A stretch of DNA of 64,000 nt, from positions 124,001 to 188,000 of the forward strand of contig WGNL01000019.1 in assembly GCA_016124585.1 (NCBI GenBank). Reading direction: 5' to 3'. A program made the position numbers and the translations under genes. The DNA is from Bacteroidota bacterium. Its GTDB lineage: Bacteria; Bacteroidota; Bacteroidia; Chitinophagales; Saprospiraceae. The number at the start of each line of letters is the position of its first letter. Position 1 is the stretch's first letter. Shown piece after piece: positions 18,231-25,467 of the stretch. The notes beneath the pieces were generated by a model. The model was not told where the DNA came from. It saw only the letters and a program-made list of their open reading frames with translations, and made no database searches.

Positions 18231-18264
18231 TGCGGCAGCAAAGATATTAAAATTGGAATTTTTA

Positions 18265-19017
18265 TCAATTGTTTGGCGCTCCGTCTTCTATCCAGATGCG
18301 GACGACATCAATTTCGCATTGGGGCATTTTGGCGCTACCAGCCGGGTACGGCATCGGAATGTAGGCGCTTTCGTGGTTAATGGTGCCGAGTAGTTCACCG
18401 TTCAATGCCACGATTTTTGCCTCGTCGTAATTGGTCAATTTGATGCCACCACTAGGGTTGGTTGTGCCGTGGCAACCCTTGCATTTCAAGTCAAGCAGGG
18501 GTTTCACGGAGCCAGAATACGTCACGTTAGTCGTGTCGCAGCCGCTTTCGCAAGTCAGGTTTTGAGCGCCTTGTTGAATCCATTTCAGGATGACCGCTTT
18601 CTGGTCGGCAGTGAGCGCTGAATATGGAGATGGCGGCATTCTATCGCCTCCTGAAGCATTGAGGGATTTGTAGATTTTGCTGTTGGTGGGGCTGTTAAGG
18701 TTAATCCCACCTGTGGCCTTTACTTTATCAAAGCTGGTCAAAATTACGCCTTCCTTGTGGGACTGCACATCGTGGCAGCCGGAGAGGGCACAGTTGGAAG
18801 CCAGTATCGGCAACACTTGCGCCCCGAAATATACCGAATCGGGGTCGCAGGGATGCTCGTTGACGTAAACGGGCGTCGTATCCACTATCCCTGTCGAATC
18901 CACTGGGCCAGTAGGCAGCTCGCCGACGAAGACGGGTTCCCTTTTGCAAGAAAACAAGATGGAGAAAAACAGGATAGTGCCTGCCATGACGGCAGCGATG
19001 GACTGAATACGCTTCAT
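18265..19017 (-). CDS. Lipoprotein with two c-type heme motifs
   Basis: 250 residues. Lipobox LFSC (Cys24). Two tandem cytochrome-like modules: the first has an expanded heme motif CALSGCH (CX4CH, Cys76-His82) with MPPSPY further on; the second has a standard CKGCH with PMPYPAGSAKMP. Each module ends in the pattern WIxxGAxN, seen in the two related proteins here. It should be a periplasmic or surface diheme electron carrier. It follows a DUF5777 barrel gene by 41 nt and is the last gene of the sigma-factor operon. The electron partner is unknown. Confidence 0.85.
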   Translation of the reverse strand: MKRIQSIAAVMAGTILFFSILFSCKREPVFVGELPTGPVDSTGIVDTTPVYVNEHPCDPDSVYFGAQVLPILASNCALSGCHDVQSHKEGVILTSFDKVKATGGINLNSPTNSKIYKSLNASGGDRMPPSPYSALTADQKAVILKWIQQGAQNLTCESGCDTTNVTYSGSVKPLLDLKCKGCHGTTNPSGGIKLTNYDEAKIVALNGELLGTINHESAYIPMPYPAGSAKMPQCEIDVVRIWIEDGAPNN

Positions 19018-19058
19018 GATTTAGCTGAATTTACCTTAGAAAAATACTGAATGCTCAA

Positions 19059-19958
19059 TTATACATTCTTTTTTATCTGAAAAATCCGGGAGAGGTTGAA
19101 CCCAAATCGGATTTCGCCTTTCCGCCAGTTGCTATTGTCATCGCTGAGGTAGGCCCGCTCGTTCATGCCCACGGCATTTGAAAAATGAAGTTGGAAAACG
19201 TGGCCGCCCGTTTCGATGTCCACGCCCAGCGATAGTGGGTTGTGGCTCAAGTTGGCCGGAAAACGGTTGATGACGTAGCCGTAATCCCAGACGAGGGCCA
19301 TGCGCTGCGTGACTTTGTAACGACCGCCGAAGCCCACTGCCCAAAGGTCGTTTGGCACCAGTTCGTTCTGGACGATGTTGCGGTGGACGAGCGTCGGCGT
19401 GAGCTGCAAAGTGAAGCGCTCGCTGAATTTTCTGCCAATGATGGCCTCGTAGTAGTAGCCCATCCGACGGGCGAAGGTGGCTGGCACTTCCGCATTTCCG
19501 ACAGGGTCTTTCAGGCCGTTCATCGTTGCGCCAGCGACCAAAACCAAGGAAATGGGCATGTTCCGCTTGCCCGTGGACTGCCAGAGCAGGCGGTATTTTG
19601 CGAAGGCATCCAATTCTTTTTTGGAAGTACTGCGGCCGATGCCGACCATCAGATTTTTTGTCAATCCAAAATCAAATCCCATCCGCATGCTGGCTTGGTC
19701 TAGGCCAAAAAACTCGTAGTAGCCCCTGCTCACATCGCCGAAGCGGTGCAAGATGCGGAAGTCCATCGTGCCGGGGTGGAGCATTTCCATGCTGTGGCCG
19801 TTGATGACCCGTGGGCTTTTGAAGGCATTGGTGGCGTATTCGGTGGTCTGCTCATCGCCGAGGGCATCGAGCATACTGGGTTCATCTTGGGCAGACGCCA
19901 GATTTGCCGTGAGGCAAAATATTGCGAATACAATTAATTGATTTATAAGCTTTTGCAT
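19059..19958 (-). CDS. DUF5777-family outer-membrane beta-barrel
   Basis: 299 residues with a signal peptide (1-23, ASAQDE). Alternating amphipathic strands carry the family pattern: TMDFRILHRFGDV, LDQASMRMGFDFGLT, MVGIGRST, FAKYRLL and a closing FGFNLSRIFQ. The function of DUF5777 is not established. It is flanked on both sides by c-type cytochrome lipoprotein genes (gaps of 18 and 41 nt), and a second barrel/cytochrome pair lies at 23545-24869. A barrel that houses or exposes a cytochrome is an attractive inference. Confidence 0.85.
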   Translation of the reverse strand: MQKLINQLIVFAIFCLTANLASAQDEPSMLDALGDEQTTEYATNAFKSPRVINGHSMEMLHPGTMDFRILHRFGDVSRGYYEFFGLDQASMRMGFDFGLTKNLMVGIGRSTSKKELDAFAKYRLLWQSTGKRNMPISLVLVAGATMNGLKDPVGNAEVPATFARRMGYYYEAIIGRKFSERFTLQLTPTLVHRNIVQNELVPNDLWAVGFGGRYKVTQRMALVWDYGYVINRFPANLSHNPLSLGVDIETGGHVFQLHFSNAVGMNERAYLSDDNSNWRKGEIRFGFNLSRIFQIKKNV

Positions 19959-19976
19959 GATAATTCTTCTTGTTGG

Positions 19977-20642
19977 TTAATCGTTTTTGGCGCCGAGCGC
20001 AATCCATTTTTCGATTTTGGCAATATTGCAATCCGAGAGTTTGCTGCCACTTTCCGGCATGGCCACGTAGCCGGAGGAATGCTTCACGGAGCCGAGCAAA
20101 GTGCCGTCATTCACAGTAGCTTTTATGCCAGTGTAATTGGTAAGGTTGATATTGCCTTGTGGCTGGCTGCCGCTGTGGCAGCCGTTGCAGTAATTATCAA
20201 AAATGGGCATGACCGAGCCAGACAGGGTCACACTGGTCGTATCACAGGCGGCCACTTGGCAACTGTTGTTTTGAGCACCTTGTTTTATCCACAGCGCAAT
20301 GGTGGTGATTTTTTCATCGCTCAAGCGATCGTAGGGCGAAGGTGGCATGATTCCGAAAGAAGTGGTGATGATTTTGTAAACCTTGCTCGCCTTGTAATCT
20401 CCTGGCTTTACCGATTTCAAGATTCCGTCGTAGTTGCTGAAATCATAGCCAGCCTCCCGAGTCTGGGAATTATGGCAACCGCTTTGCGTACAGCTTGATT
20501 GGAAAATGGGCAGCACCTCCTGTTGGAAGCAAACCTCCTGTCTGTTCTCAATGTACTCTTTCTTACAGGCACTGGCGAACATGACTGCCGCAAGCGCCAG
20601 TGCGCCTAACCAGGCGAGTGTCCTTCTTTTTGATACATTCAT
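19977..20642 (-). CDS. Lipoprotein with two c-type heme motifs (paralogue)
   Basis: 221 residues, lipobox ASAC. Same plan as the protein at 18265-19017: CTQSGCH (CX4CH), then MPPSPYDRLS and WIKQGAQN, then CNGCH and WIALGAKN at the end. Both motifs should bind heme c if the expanded motif is accepted by the maturation system. It is placed between the anti-sigma-like gene and a DUF5777 barrel. The two cytochromes bracket the barrel gene and look like an ancient duplication. Confidence 0.85.
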   Translation of the reverse strand: MNVSKRRTLAWLGALALAAVMFASACKKEYIENRQEVCFQQEVLPIFQSSCTQSGCHNSQTREAGYDFSNYDGILKSVKPGDYKASKVYKIITTSFGIMPPSPYDRLSDEKITTIALWIKQGAQNNSCQVAACDTTSVTLSGSVMPIFDNYCNGCHSGSQPQGNINLTNYTGIKATVNDGTLLGSVKHSSGYVAMPESGSKLSDCNIAKIEKWIALGAKND

Positions 20643-20748
20643 TCTTTAAAAATTTAATGGATGCCCGCCATGTCAGCGGGTTAACTTTTGATATTTCGGG
20701 TAAAAAACCAAGCAGGTTGCCTTGTTCATTTTTTGTTGGAAAGTTTTT

Positions 20749-22044
20749 TTAAAAACGGTAGCCTAGGCCCAGTCGCCAAGTTGCCCAACGCCTGATTCCC
20801 ACTTGGTTTCCTGTTTTGAAATCCCAAGCGCCGCTGGCCAAAGCCTGCCAATGGTTGCCCATTTCATAACGCAAACCGAGGTCAAAACCTGTATAATTCA
20901 AGGGCTTACTAGTGGATGGAACTCCTACTTCCCTACTTTTTTCCATGCCATTCAGGCGGTTCACGTATTCCACCTCAAGTTCGTACCCGGGGTTCCACTG
21001 CGCCGACCAAGCCGCGCCTAGCCAAGGGCTTATTTTGTTTTTTGCTAAAAAATAATAGCGCATACCCAACCCAAGTTGAAAGATTTGCCTTGAATCGTCG
21101 TGCGTTTCGAAATACTTGAAATCGTATTCATCGCCGGGCGACTGAAAATCGGGGAAGCCGAGGTTTGGGTCTTTGACGTAGCCACGGAAGCTCATATTAG
21201 TGAAGCTACCGCTCAGTGTCATTGAAAGGTTTTGGGAGAATCCAATTTCACCTAAAAGTCCAACTGCGAATCCGCTGCTGTTCGCAATTGCTGATTCAAT
21301 TGGCTTGAAACCACCCATTTCGGTGCTGAGGGCAAACGAGCGGGGAATGAGTGGGAACGCAGTCTTTTCCTCCTTGGCAGGTTTCATCGGCAGGACATCG
21401 GTGGCGGGCAAAATCGGTCGTTTTCCCCAAGGGAACGGCTCAATTTCCAAGCAGGCGAGGGCGTCCAAATTGGCTTGCCGGGCTGCGTTTTTATCGAGTT
21501 TCTCCTTTTCAGTTTCAGTTAAATCACCCGTTGCTCCAGTGTACTCCGCAGGTTCGTTAGGGTCAAAATTGGTAGCTAGCCCATCTGTTGGAGCCGTGTT
21601 TTGAGCAGTTTTTGAAAAAGTATTTTTGGTTGAAAAGGAAGGTTTGGAAACGTTTTCCAAAGCCCAATTCTTCGGAGAATTTGCTTGCGTAAACTGTTTA
21701 ATCACTACAGTTCTATAAATCGTATCGTATTGATAGACAATGTGTTTTGAGTAAATTGTGTCCTGCATGGTAACGGTTTGCGGTGTTTCATTTGCTTGCG
21801 CAAAATTTGGCTGGTTAGTCACTTCACTTGATTTTTTCCAAGCAAAAAACCACCCCAGATTGGACAGCAGCAACAGCCCAGTCAACCCAGCCAGCCAGCC
21901 GATGGGCAGCACCCGCCAGCGCTTCCGCTCGTGCGCATCGAGGCGGGCAGAGAGCGAACCCCAGTCCGCCCCACTGAAATCCGGCGGCGGAGAAGCTCCT
22001 TGCATTTTTTCAGAAAACCGCTTAAAAAAGTCCGGCTGTTTCAT
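20749..22044 (-). CDS. Anti-sigma-like protein with a C-terminal barrel-type domain
   Basis: 431 residues, start overlapping the sigma-factor stop by 4 nt. The N-terminus (1-43) is short, charged and cytoplasmic in character (FKRFSEKMQGASPPPDFSGADW). One membrane helix follows (about 48-70, GWLAGLTGLLLLSNLGWFF), then a Pro/Thr-rich stretch. Residues about 230-431 have the alternating pattern of outer-membrane barrels and end in GLGYRF with a terminal Phe. Position and N-terminus suggest an anti-sigma factor; the C-terminus suggests a porin-like domain. That combination is odd and its topology cannot be settled from sequence. Confidence 0.7.
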   Translation of the reverse strand: MKQPDFFKRFSEKMQGASPPPDFSGADWGSLSARLDAHERKRWRVLPIGWLAGLTGLLLLSNLGWFFAWKKSSEVTNQPNFAQANETPQTVTMQDTIYSKHIVYQYDTIYRTVVIKQFTQANSPKNWALENVSKPSFSTKNTFSKTAQNTAPTDGLATNFDPNEPAEYTGATGDLTETEKEKLDKNAARQANLDALACLEIEPFPWGKRPILPATDVLPMKPAKEEKTAFPLIPRSFALSTEMGGFKPIESAIANSSGFAVGLLGEIGFSQNLSMTLSGSFTNMSFRGYVKDPNLGFPDFQSPGDEYDFKYFETHDDSRQIFQLGLGMRYYFLAKNKISPWLGAAWSAQWNPGYELEVEYVNRLNGMEKSREVGVPSTSKPLNYTGFDLGLRYEMGNHWQALASGAWDFKTGNQVGIRRWATWRLGLGYRF

Positions 22045-22598
22045 GCGTTTTTGATTTTAGGTGCTGGTAGTTCCATCATTTCCTTGAGCTTTGCCCGGGC
22101 CTTGAACAAATTCGATTTGGATGTGCCCACCGAAATGCCCAACATTTGAGCAATCTCCTGATGTTCGTAACCTTCGATGGCATACATATTGATGGCTAGG
22201 CGGTAGGACGGTGGCAATTGCTGGACGTGCGCCAGCAGTTCATCCGAAGAAAGTTGCTCCAGTACATCAAAGCCATCGTCGGCGGCCTGTTCTGCTACTT
22301 CTAAATCGTCGAGTGGCAAGCTGCTGCGCTGGTATTTCCGATAGTGGTCAATGGCGCTGAATACGACGACTTTGCGCAGCCAAGCCTGGAAAGGCAGCGC
22401 TGAGTCGTAGTTTTCGATTTTGGTAAAAACCCTGAAAAATGCGTCGTTGACGACCTCCCTGCCTTCATCCAAGGTGGCCACGTAGCGCCTACCCACCGAC
22501 AGTGCAAAACTGTAGTACAGCTCGTACAGCGCATGTTGCGACACCCGCTCCCGGCGTCGGCAACCTTCGATGATTCGGTCCAGTCTCGTGTTATTCAT
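22041..22598 (-). CDS. ECF-type RNA polymerase sigma factor
   Basis: 185 residues. Region 2 (about 25-95) contains DEGREVVNDAFFRVFTKIENYD and WLRKVVVFSAIDHYRK; region 4 (about 125-175) contains LPPSYRLAINMYAIEGYEHQEIAQMLG, the -35-recognition HTH. It is the first gene of a probable operon continuing through the anti-sigma-like protein, two cytochromes and a DUF5777 barrel. The promoter has a consensus -7 box and an Fnr-type palindrome at the activator position, so an external regulator likely sets sigma-factor levels. Confidence 0.92.
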   Translation of the reverse strand: MNNTRLDRIIEGCRRRERVSQHALYELYYSFALSVGRRYVATLDEGREVVNDAFFRVFTKIENYDSALPFQAWLRKVVVFSAIDHYRKYQRSSLPLDDLEVAEQAADDGFDVLEQLSSDELLAHVQQLPPSYRLAINMYAIEGYEHQEIAQMLGISVGTSKSNLFKARAKLKEMMELPAPKIKNA

Positions 22599-22687
22599 GC
22601 CGGCTACTTATTCTTTTCGGAGAAAGAAAGCAAGGGGTTGCCTGTGGTTTGAAAAAATTTCACAGTGCGGTTATAGTAGAGTTGAAT

Positions 22688-22695
22688 CAAAATTA
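22688..22695 (-). promoter_or_regulatory. Promoter -7 box of the sigma-factor operon
   Basis: TAATTTTG on the minus strand matches TAnnTTTG exactly. No TTTG is present at -33, as expected for an activator-dependent promoter. The palindrome at 22718-22731 is centred 36.5 nt from its last base. Confidence 0.6.
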
Positions 22696-22717
22696 TGCCC
22701 ACTGTTTCGGGCTGGAA

Positions 22718-22731
22718 GTGATAATCATCAC
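22718..22731. promoter_or_regulatory. Crp/Fnr-type operator (GTGAT-N4-ATCAC)
   Basis: GTGATAATCATCAC is a perfect dyad. It is centred about 41 nt before the start site implied by the TAATTTTG box. Confidence 0.7.
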
Positions 22732-22746
22732 ACTCACAAATGGCCT

Positions 22747-22787
22747 AAAAAACAAAAGCCGCCAAGAGGTTATCTTGGCGGCTTTTG
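22747..22787 (-). terminator. Intrinsic terminator of the YceI gene
   Basis: CAAAAGCCGCCAAGA and TCTTGGCGGCTTTTG form a 15-bp perfect stem with a 5-nt loop, followed on the minus strand by six T. It is 20 nt past the stop codon. Confidence 0.9.
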
Positions 22788-22806
22788 ACTTGCTTCAAAC
22801 GCTATC

Positions 22807-23373
22807 TTATTTCATCGCCTCCAATGTTCCACCAAAGTTGATTTTCACAGTTTTGGCCACTTTGTCAGCCACGAGTGAAGGAATTTCGACATCGAAGTCA
22901 GCCAGCGCTACAGTGAAATCAGTAGTAGCAGAAACTTTGCCGCCCTTCACGGTGAAAACAGTTGGAGCAGTCACTTGTTTGGTCTTGCCGTGCATGGTCA
23001 AATTGCCCACCACATTAATTTTATAAGTGCCATCCCGTTCAAATTTCACAGCAGTAACATCGGCCAGTTTGCCCTTGAAAACCGCTTTCGGAAATTTTGA
23101 ACTTTCAACATAGTTCTCATTGAAGTGCTCCTGCATCAGCGCTTTTTCAAACTGAAAGCTTTTCATCAAGACGGCAGCTTCGACATTTCCAGATGCTTCG
23201 TCAATCACAAGCGTGCCGGTGTTGCTCTTCGCTTTGATTTCTTCCAGAGATGCATTGGATGTTGCGTCAAAATTGACGATGGCAGCTTTTGTGAAAATCC
23301 TTTGAGCGGAAAGCAGGATGGGTGCTCCAAACAATACAGCCAACAAGGCCATTTTCAAGTTCTTCATGTTCAA
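22807..23373 (-). CDS. YceI-family periplasmic lipocalin-like protein
   Basis: 188 residues with a signal peptide (about 1-24, ILLSAQR). The whole mature protein is one YceI domain: FQFEKALMQEHFNENYVES, FPKAVFKG and VVGNLTMHGKTKQV are typical. Family members bind polyisoprenoid or other long amphipathic lipids, and some are linked to cytochrome b561 or quinone-like cofactors. It follows a DUF5777 barrel and a cytochrome lipoprotein on the same strand (gap 171 nt) and has its own terminator. A link to electron carriage in this locus is inferred from context only. Confidence 0.92.
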   Translation of the reverse strand: MNMKNLKMALLAVLFGAPILLSAQRIFTKAAIVNFDATSNASLEEIKAKSNTGTLVIDEASGNVEAAVLMKSFQFEKALMQEHFNENYVESSKFPKAVFKGKLADVTAVKFERDGTYKINVVGNLTMHGKTKQVTAPTVFTVKGGKVSATTDFTVALADFDVEIPSLVADKVAKTVKINFGGTLEAMK

Positions 23374-23544
23374 TTAATTTTTTTGGTGAAAACAACTGGA
23401 ATCAACTTCCTTTCGCTGTTCAAGCTGTTTAGTGACGCAATATTAACGCCCAAGGAACGCCAAGCTGTCTTAACGAAATCCTAATGTTCGTCTGAACGGG
23501 TAGAATCACAATCCGAACGGGGATTAACGTTAATTTTTCCAATT

Positions 23545-24438
23545 TTAAATGGTAAAAACCCTCGAAATATTGAAGCCTAAACGAATGCCCTTGTCGCCCC
23601 AACTATCCGTTGTACGTGTGTAGAACTGGTTTTCTGTCAGCCCAAACGAATTCGTCAAGTGCATCTGAAAAACGTGTCCACCAGTTTCAATGTCAATTCC
23701 GATACCGAAGCTATCATAGTATTTGTCGGTGGAATAATCCGAGACACGTAGGCCGTATTCGGCTGTAATGGCCATTCGCTGTGTCACCTTGTAACGAGCT
23801 GCACCAGCCAAAATGAAGGCGTCATTTTTAGTATCGGCTTCTTCCGCAAGGTTAACGTGTACGAGGGTAGGTGCCAATTGCAATGAAAAACGGTCGTTAA
23901 ACTTACGCCCAATCATGATTTGGTGGCAAAACGAAAGCCGATTGCTAAAATCAGCGTACTTATTGACGTTGAGCAAACCATCGTCTTCATCCTTGATGGA
24001 AGTCGCATAAATGCCAGAAAACAGGGTCACACTGATGGGTGGGTTGGAATGGTCACCTTGGCGAATAAGGCGGTATTTAGCAAAACCATCAAATGTTTTG
24101 CCTGTATTCGATCGACCAATGCCTATGTTCAGGCGGCCATCGTAACTGTACTCTAAACTAAGGCGGATACTAGCACCTCCGTCCAAGCCCCAAAAATTGT
24201 AACCTCCTGAATTGAATGCTCCAAAACGGTGCGCAATCCGGAAATCTAGGGTGCGTTCACCTGGTACTTCGAGTGTATGGAAATTGATGAGCCTAGTGCC
24301 TTTAAATGTTGCAATAGCATGACCATGTACGACTTCTGGCTCACCTACCAGCCCAAGCAAATCGGTCGTATCAGGCTGTGCAGAAGCGATGGAAACAATC
24401 AAGCTAACAAGAGAAAAGAAAGTTATAATTTTCTTCAT
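23545..24438 (-). CDS. DUF5777-family outer-membrane beta-barrel (second copy)
   Basis: 297 residues from the ATG at 24438 (MKKIITFF, a good signal peptide start; a longer reading adds MSQTIHNEYF). The strand pattern is that of the barrel at 19059: TLDFRIAHRFGAF, GLDGGASIRLSLEYS, NIGIGRSNTG, FAKYRLIRQG, ETGGHVFQMHLTNSFG and closing FNISRVFTI. The cytochrome lipoprotein gene is 35 nt upstream, the same barrel-cytochrome partnership as in the neighbouring operon. Function unknown. Confidence 0.85.
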   Translation of the reverse strand: MKKIITFFSLVSLIVSIASAQPDTTDLLGLVGEPEVVHGHAIATFKGTRLINFHTLEVPGERTLDFRIAHRFGAFNSGGYNFWGLDGGASIRLSLEYSYDGRLNIGIGRSNTGKTFDGFAKYRLIRQGDHSNPPISVTLFSGIYATSIKDEDDGLLNVNKYADFSNRLSFCHQIMIGRKFNDRFSLQLAPTLVHVNLAEEADTKNDAFILAGAARYKVTQRMAITAEYGLRVSDYSTDKYYDSFGIGIDIETGGHVFQMHLTNSFGLTENQFYTRTTDSWGDKGIRLGFNISRVFTI

Positions 24439-24473
24439 AAAATATTCATTATGAATGGTTTGTGACAAAAAAA

Positions 24474-24869
24474 TTAGTTATTCGGGGCGCCCGCAGCTAT
24501 CCATCGCTCAATTTTACCGATGGAGCAATCGTCAATTTTGGTGCTGCTACCACTGGGCATCCTTGACAGCGTTGCGACTCCGTCCCAGGTGATGGAACTG
24601 ATGAGCTTGCCATTATCCACTTCCACCTTGACGCCAGCATAGTCGTTAAGAAGTGCATTATTGAAATTGCCCGGGCCGTGGCACGATGCATCACTTGAAC
24701 TGCAACTGACACTCATTATCGGCACAATGTCAGCGGAGTAAGATACAGTTGCATTTGGGTCACAGGGAACCTCCATTGGAAGGTCGCCCACATTGTCATA
24801 AGCGCAGCCACCCAATCCAGCAAAAAGGAAGGATAAACTCAAAGCTCCAAAAACGATTTTCTTCAACAT
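24474..24869 (-). CDS. Small lipoprotein with one expanded heme-c-like motif
   Basis: 131 residues from MLKKIVFG at 24869 (an upstream ATG at 24923 is less likely because the lipoprotein signal begins at MLKK). Lipobox GLGGC. A single module with CSSSDASCH (CX6CH), later MPSGSS, and the family-like ending WIAAGAPNN. It is half the length of the two diheme relatives. If the six-residue spacer prevents heme attachment it would be an apo-paralogue. It precedes a DUF5777 barrel gene by 35 nt. Confidence 0.78.
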   Translation of the reverse strand: MLKKIVFGALSLSFLFAGLGGCAYDNVGDLPMEVPCDPNATVSYSADIVPIMSVSCSSSDASCHGPGNFNNALLNDYAGVKVEVDNGKLISSITWDGVATLSRMPSGSSTKIDDCSIGKIERWIAAGAPNN

Positions 24870-25467
24870 AATTGGTTCGCGTTTAGAATGTGTTTTTAAG
24901 ACGAAAATCCCATGTACCGACAAGGGATTTGCGAAGATACTTGGAGTTCAATAAAATGGCATGAATGAATTTTAAAATTCAAAAAGTTAGTCAGCCAGCA
25001 GTCTATTCTAATCCACAAAAATGATTTTCAAAATAAATAATGAAATTTAAGCTCCGAAACCAAACTTTAGGCGTACATTTGCACTTCAAATTCTAAACGC
25101 TGTGAACAAAATTCTGTTTCATAGCTTTTTAGACAAAAATGTTAACCGTTTAATAGGTTTAGACGGGATTTGAAGGAGAAGAAGAAAAAATGACCTGCGG
25201 GTCGTTTTTGTTTGCGAGTAAACTGGCTGCCAAGAGATTGATATTCAGCGTGTTAGTCCGCCTCCATACTCGCCTGCCTGCCTACACGGAGTATGCTAGG
25301 GACTATCTGCCTTCACGTTCTGAATTTTAGGTTTCGTACCATTGGAATTAATTATGTCTGTCTTTTTGAAAAAAATTTGAAACGTTGCACTGCAACCCTC
25401 AAATATTTTCAAACTGCCCGATATCACCTCACGGGTTCAAGCCACCTATTCAACATCAATCAATTTT
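24870..25467. other. Intergenic region and probable long leader of the helicase gene
   Basis: No gene is supported here. A consensus -7 box TACATTTG lies at 25074-25081. A small hairpin followed by T5 lies at 25189-25209 (AATGACC, TGCG, GGTCGTT), and CATACTC pairs with GAGTATG around 25266-25292. Together these suggest a leader of about 380 nt before the DEAD-box gene, as known for cold-regulated helicases. Confidence 0.5.
25189..25209 (+). terminator. Weak terminator-like hairpin in the helicase leader
   Basis: AATGACC and GGTCGTT pair (one G-U) around a TGCG loop, followed by TTTTT when the last stem bases are counted. It lies inside the inferred leader, so it may be an attenuator. Confidence 0.35.

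Noticed and set aside
25425-25460. tRNA-like string (GGGTTCAAGCC)
   Set aside because: It resembles a T-arm, but there is no acceptor stem, anticodon arm or D-arm at the right distances.
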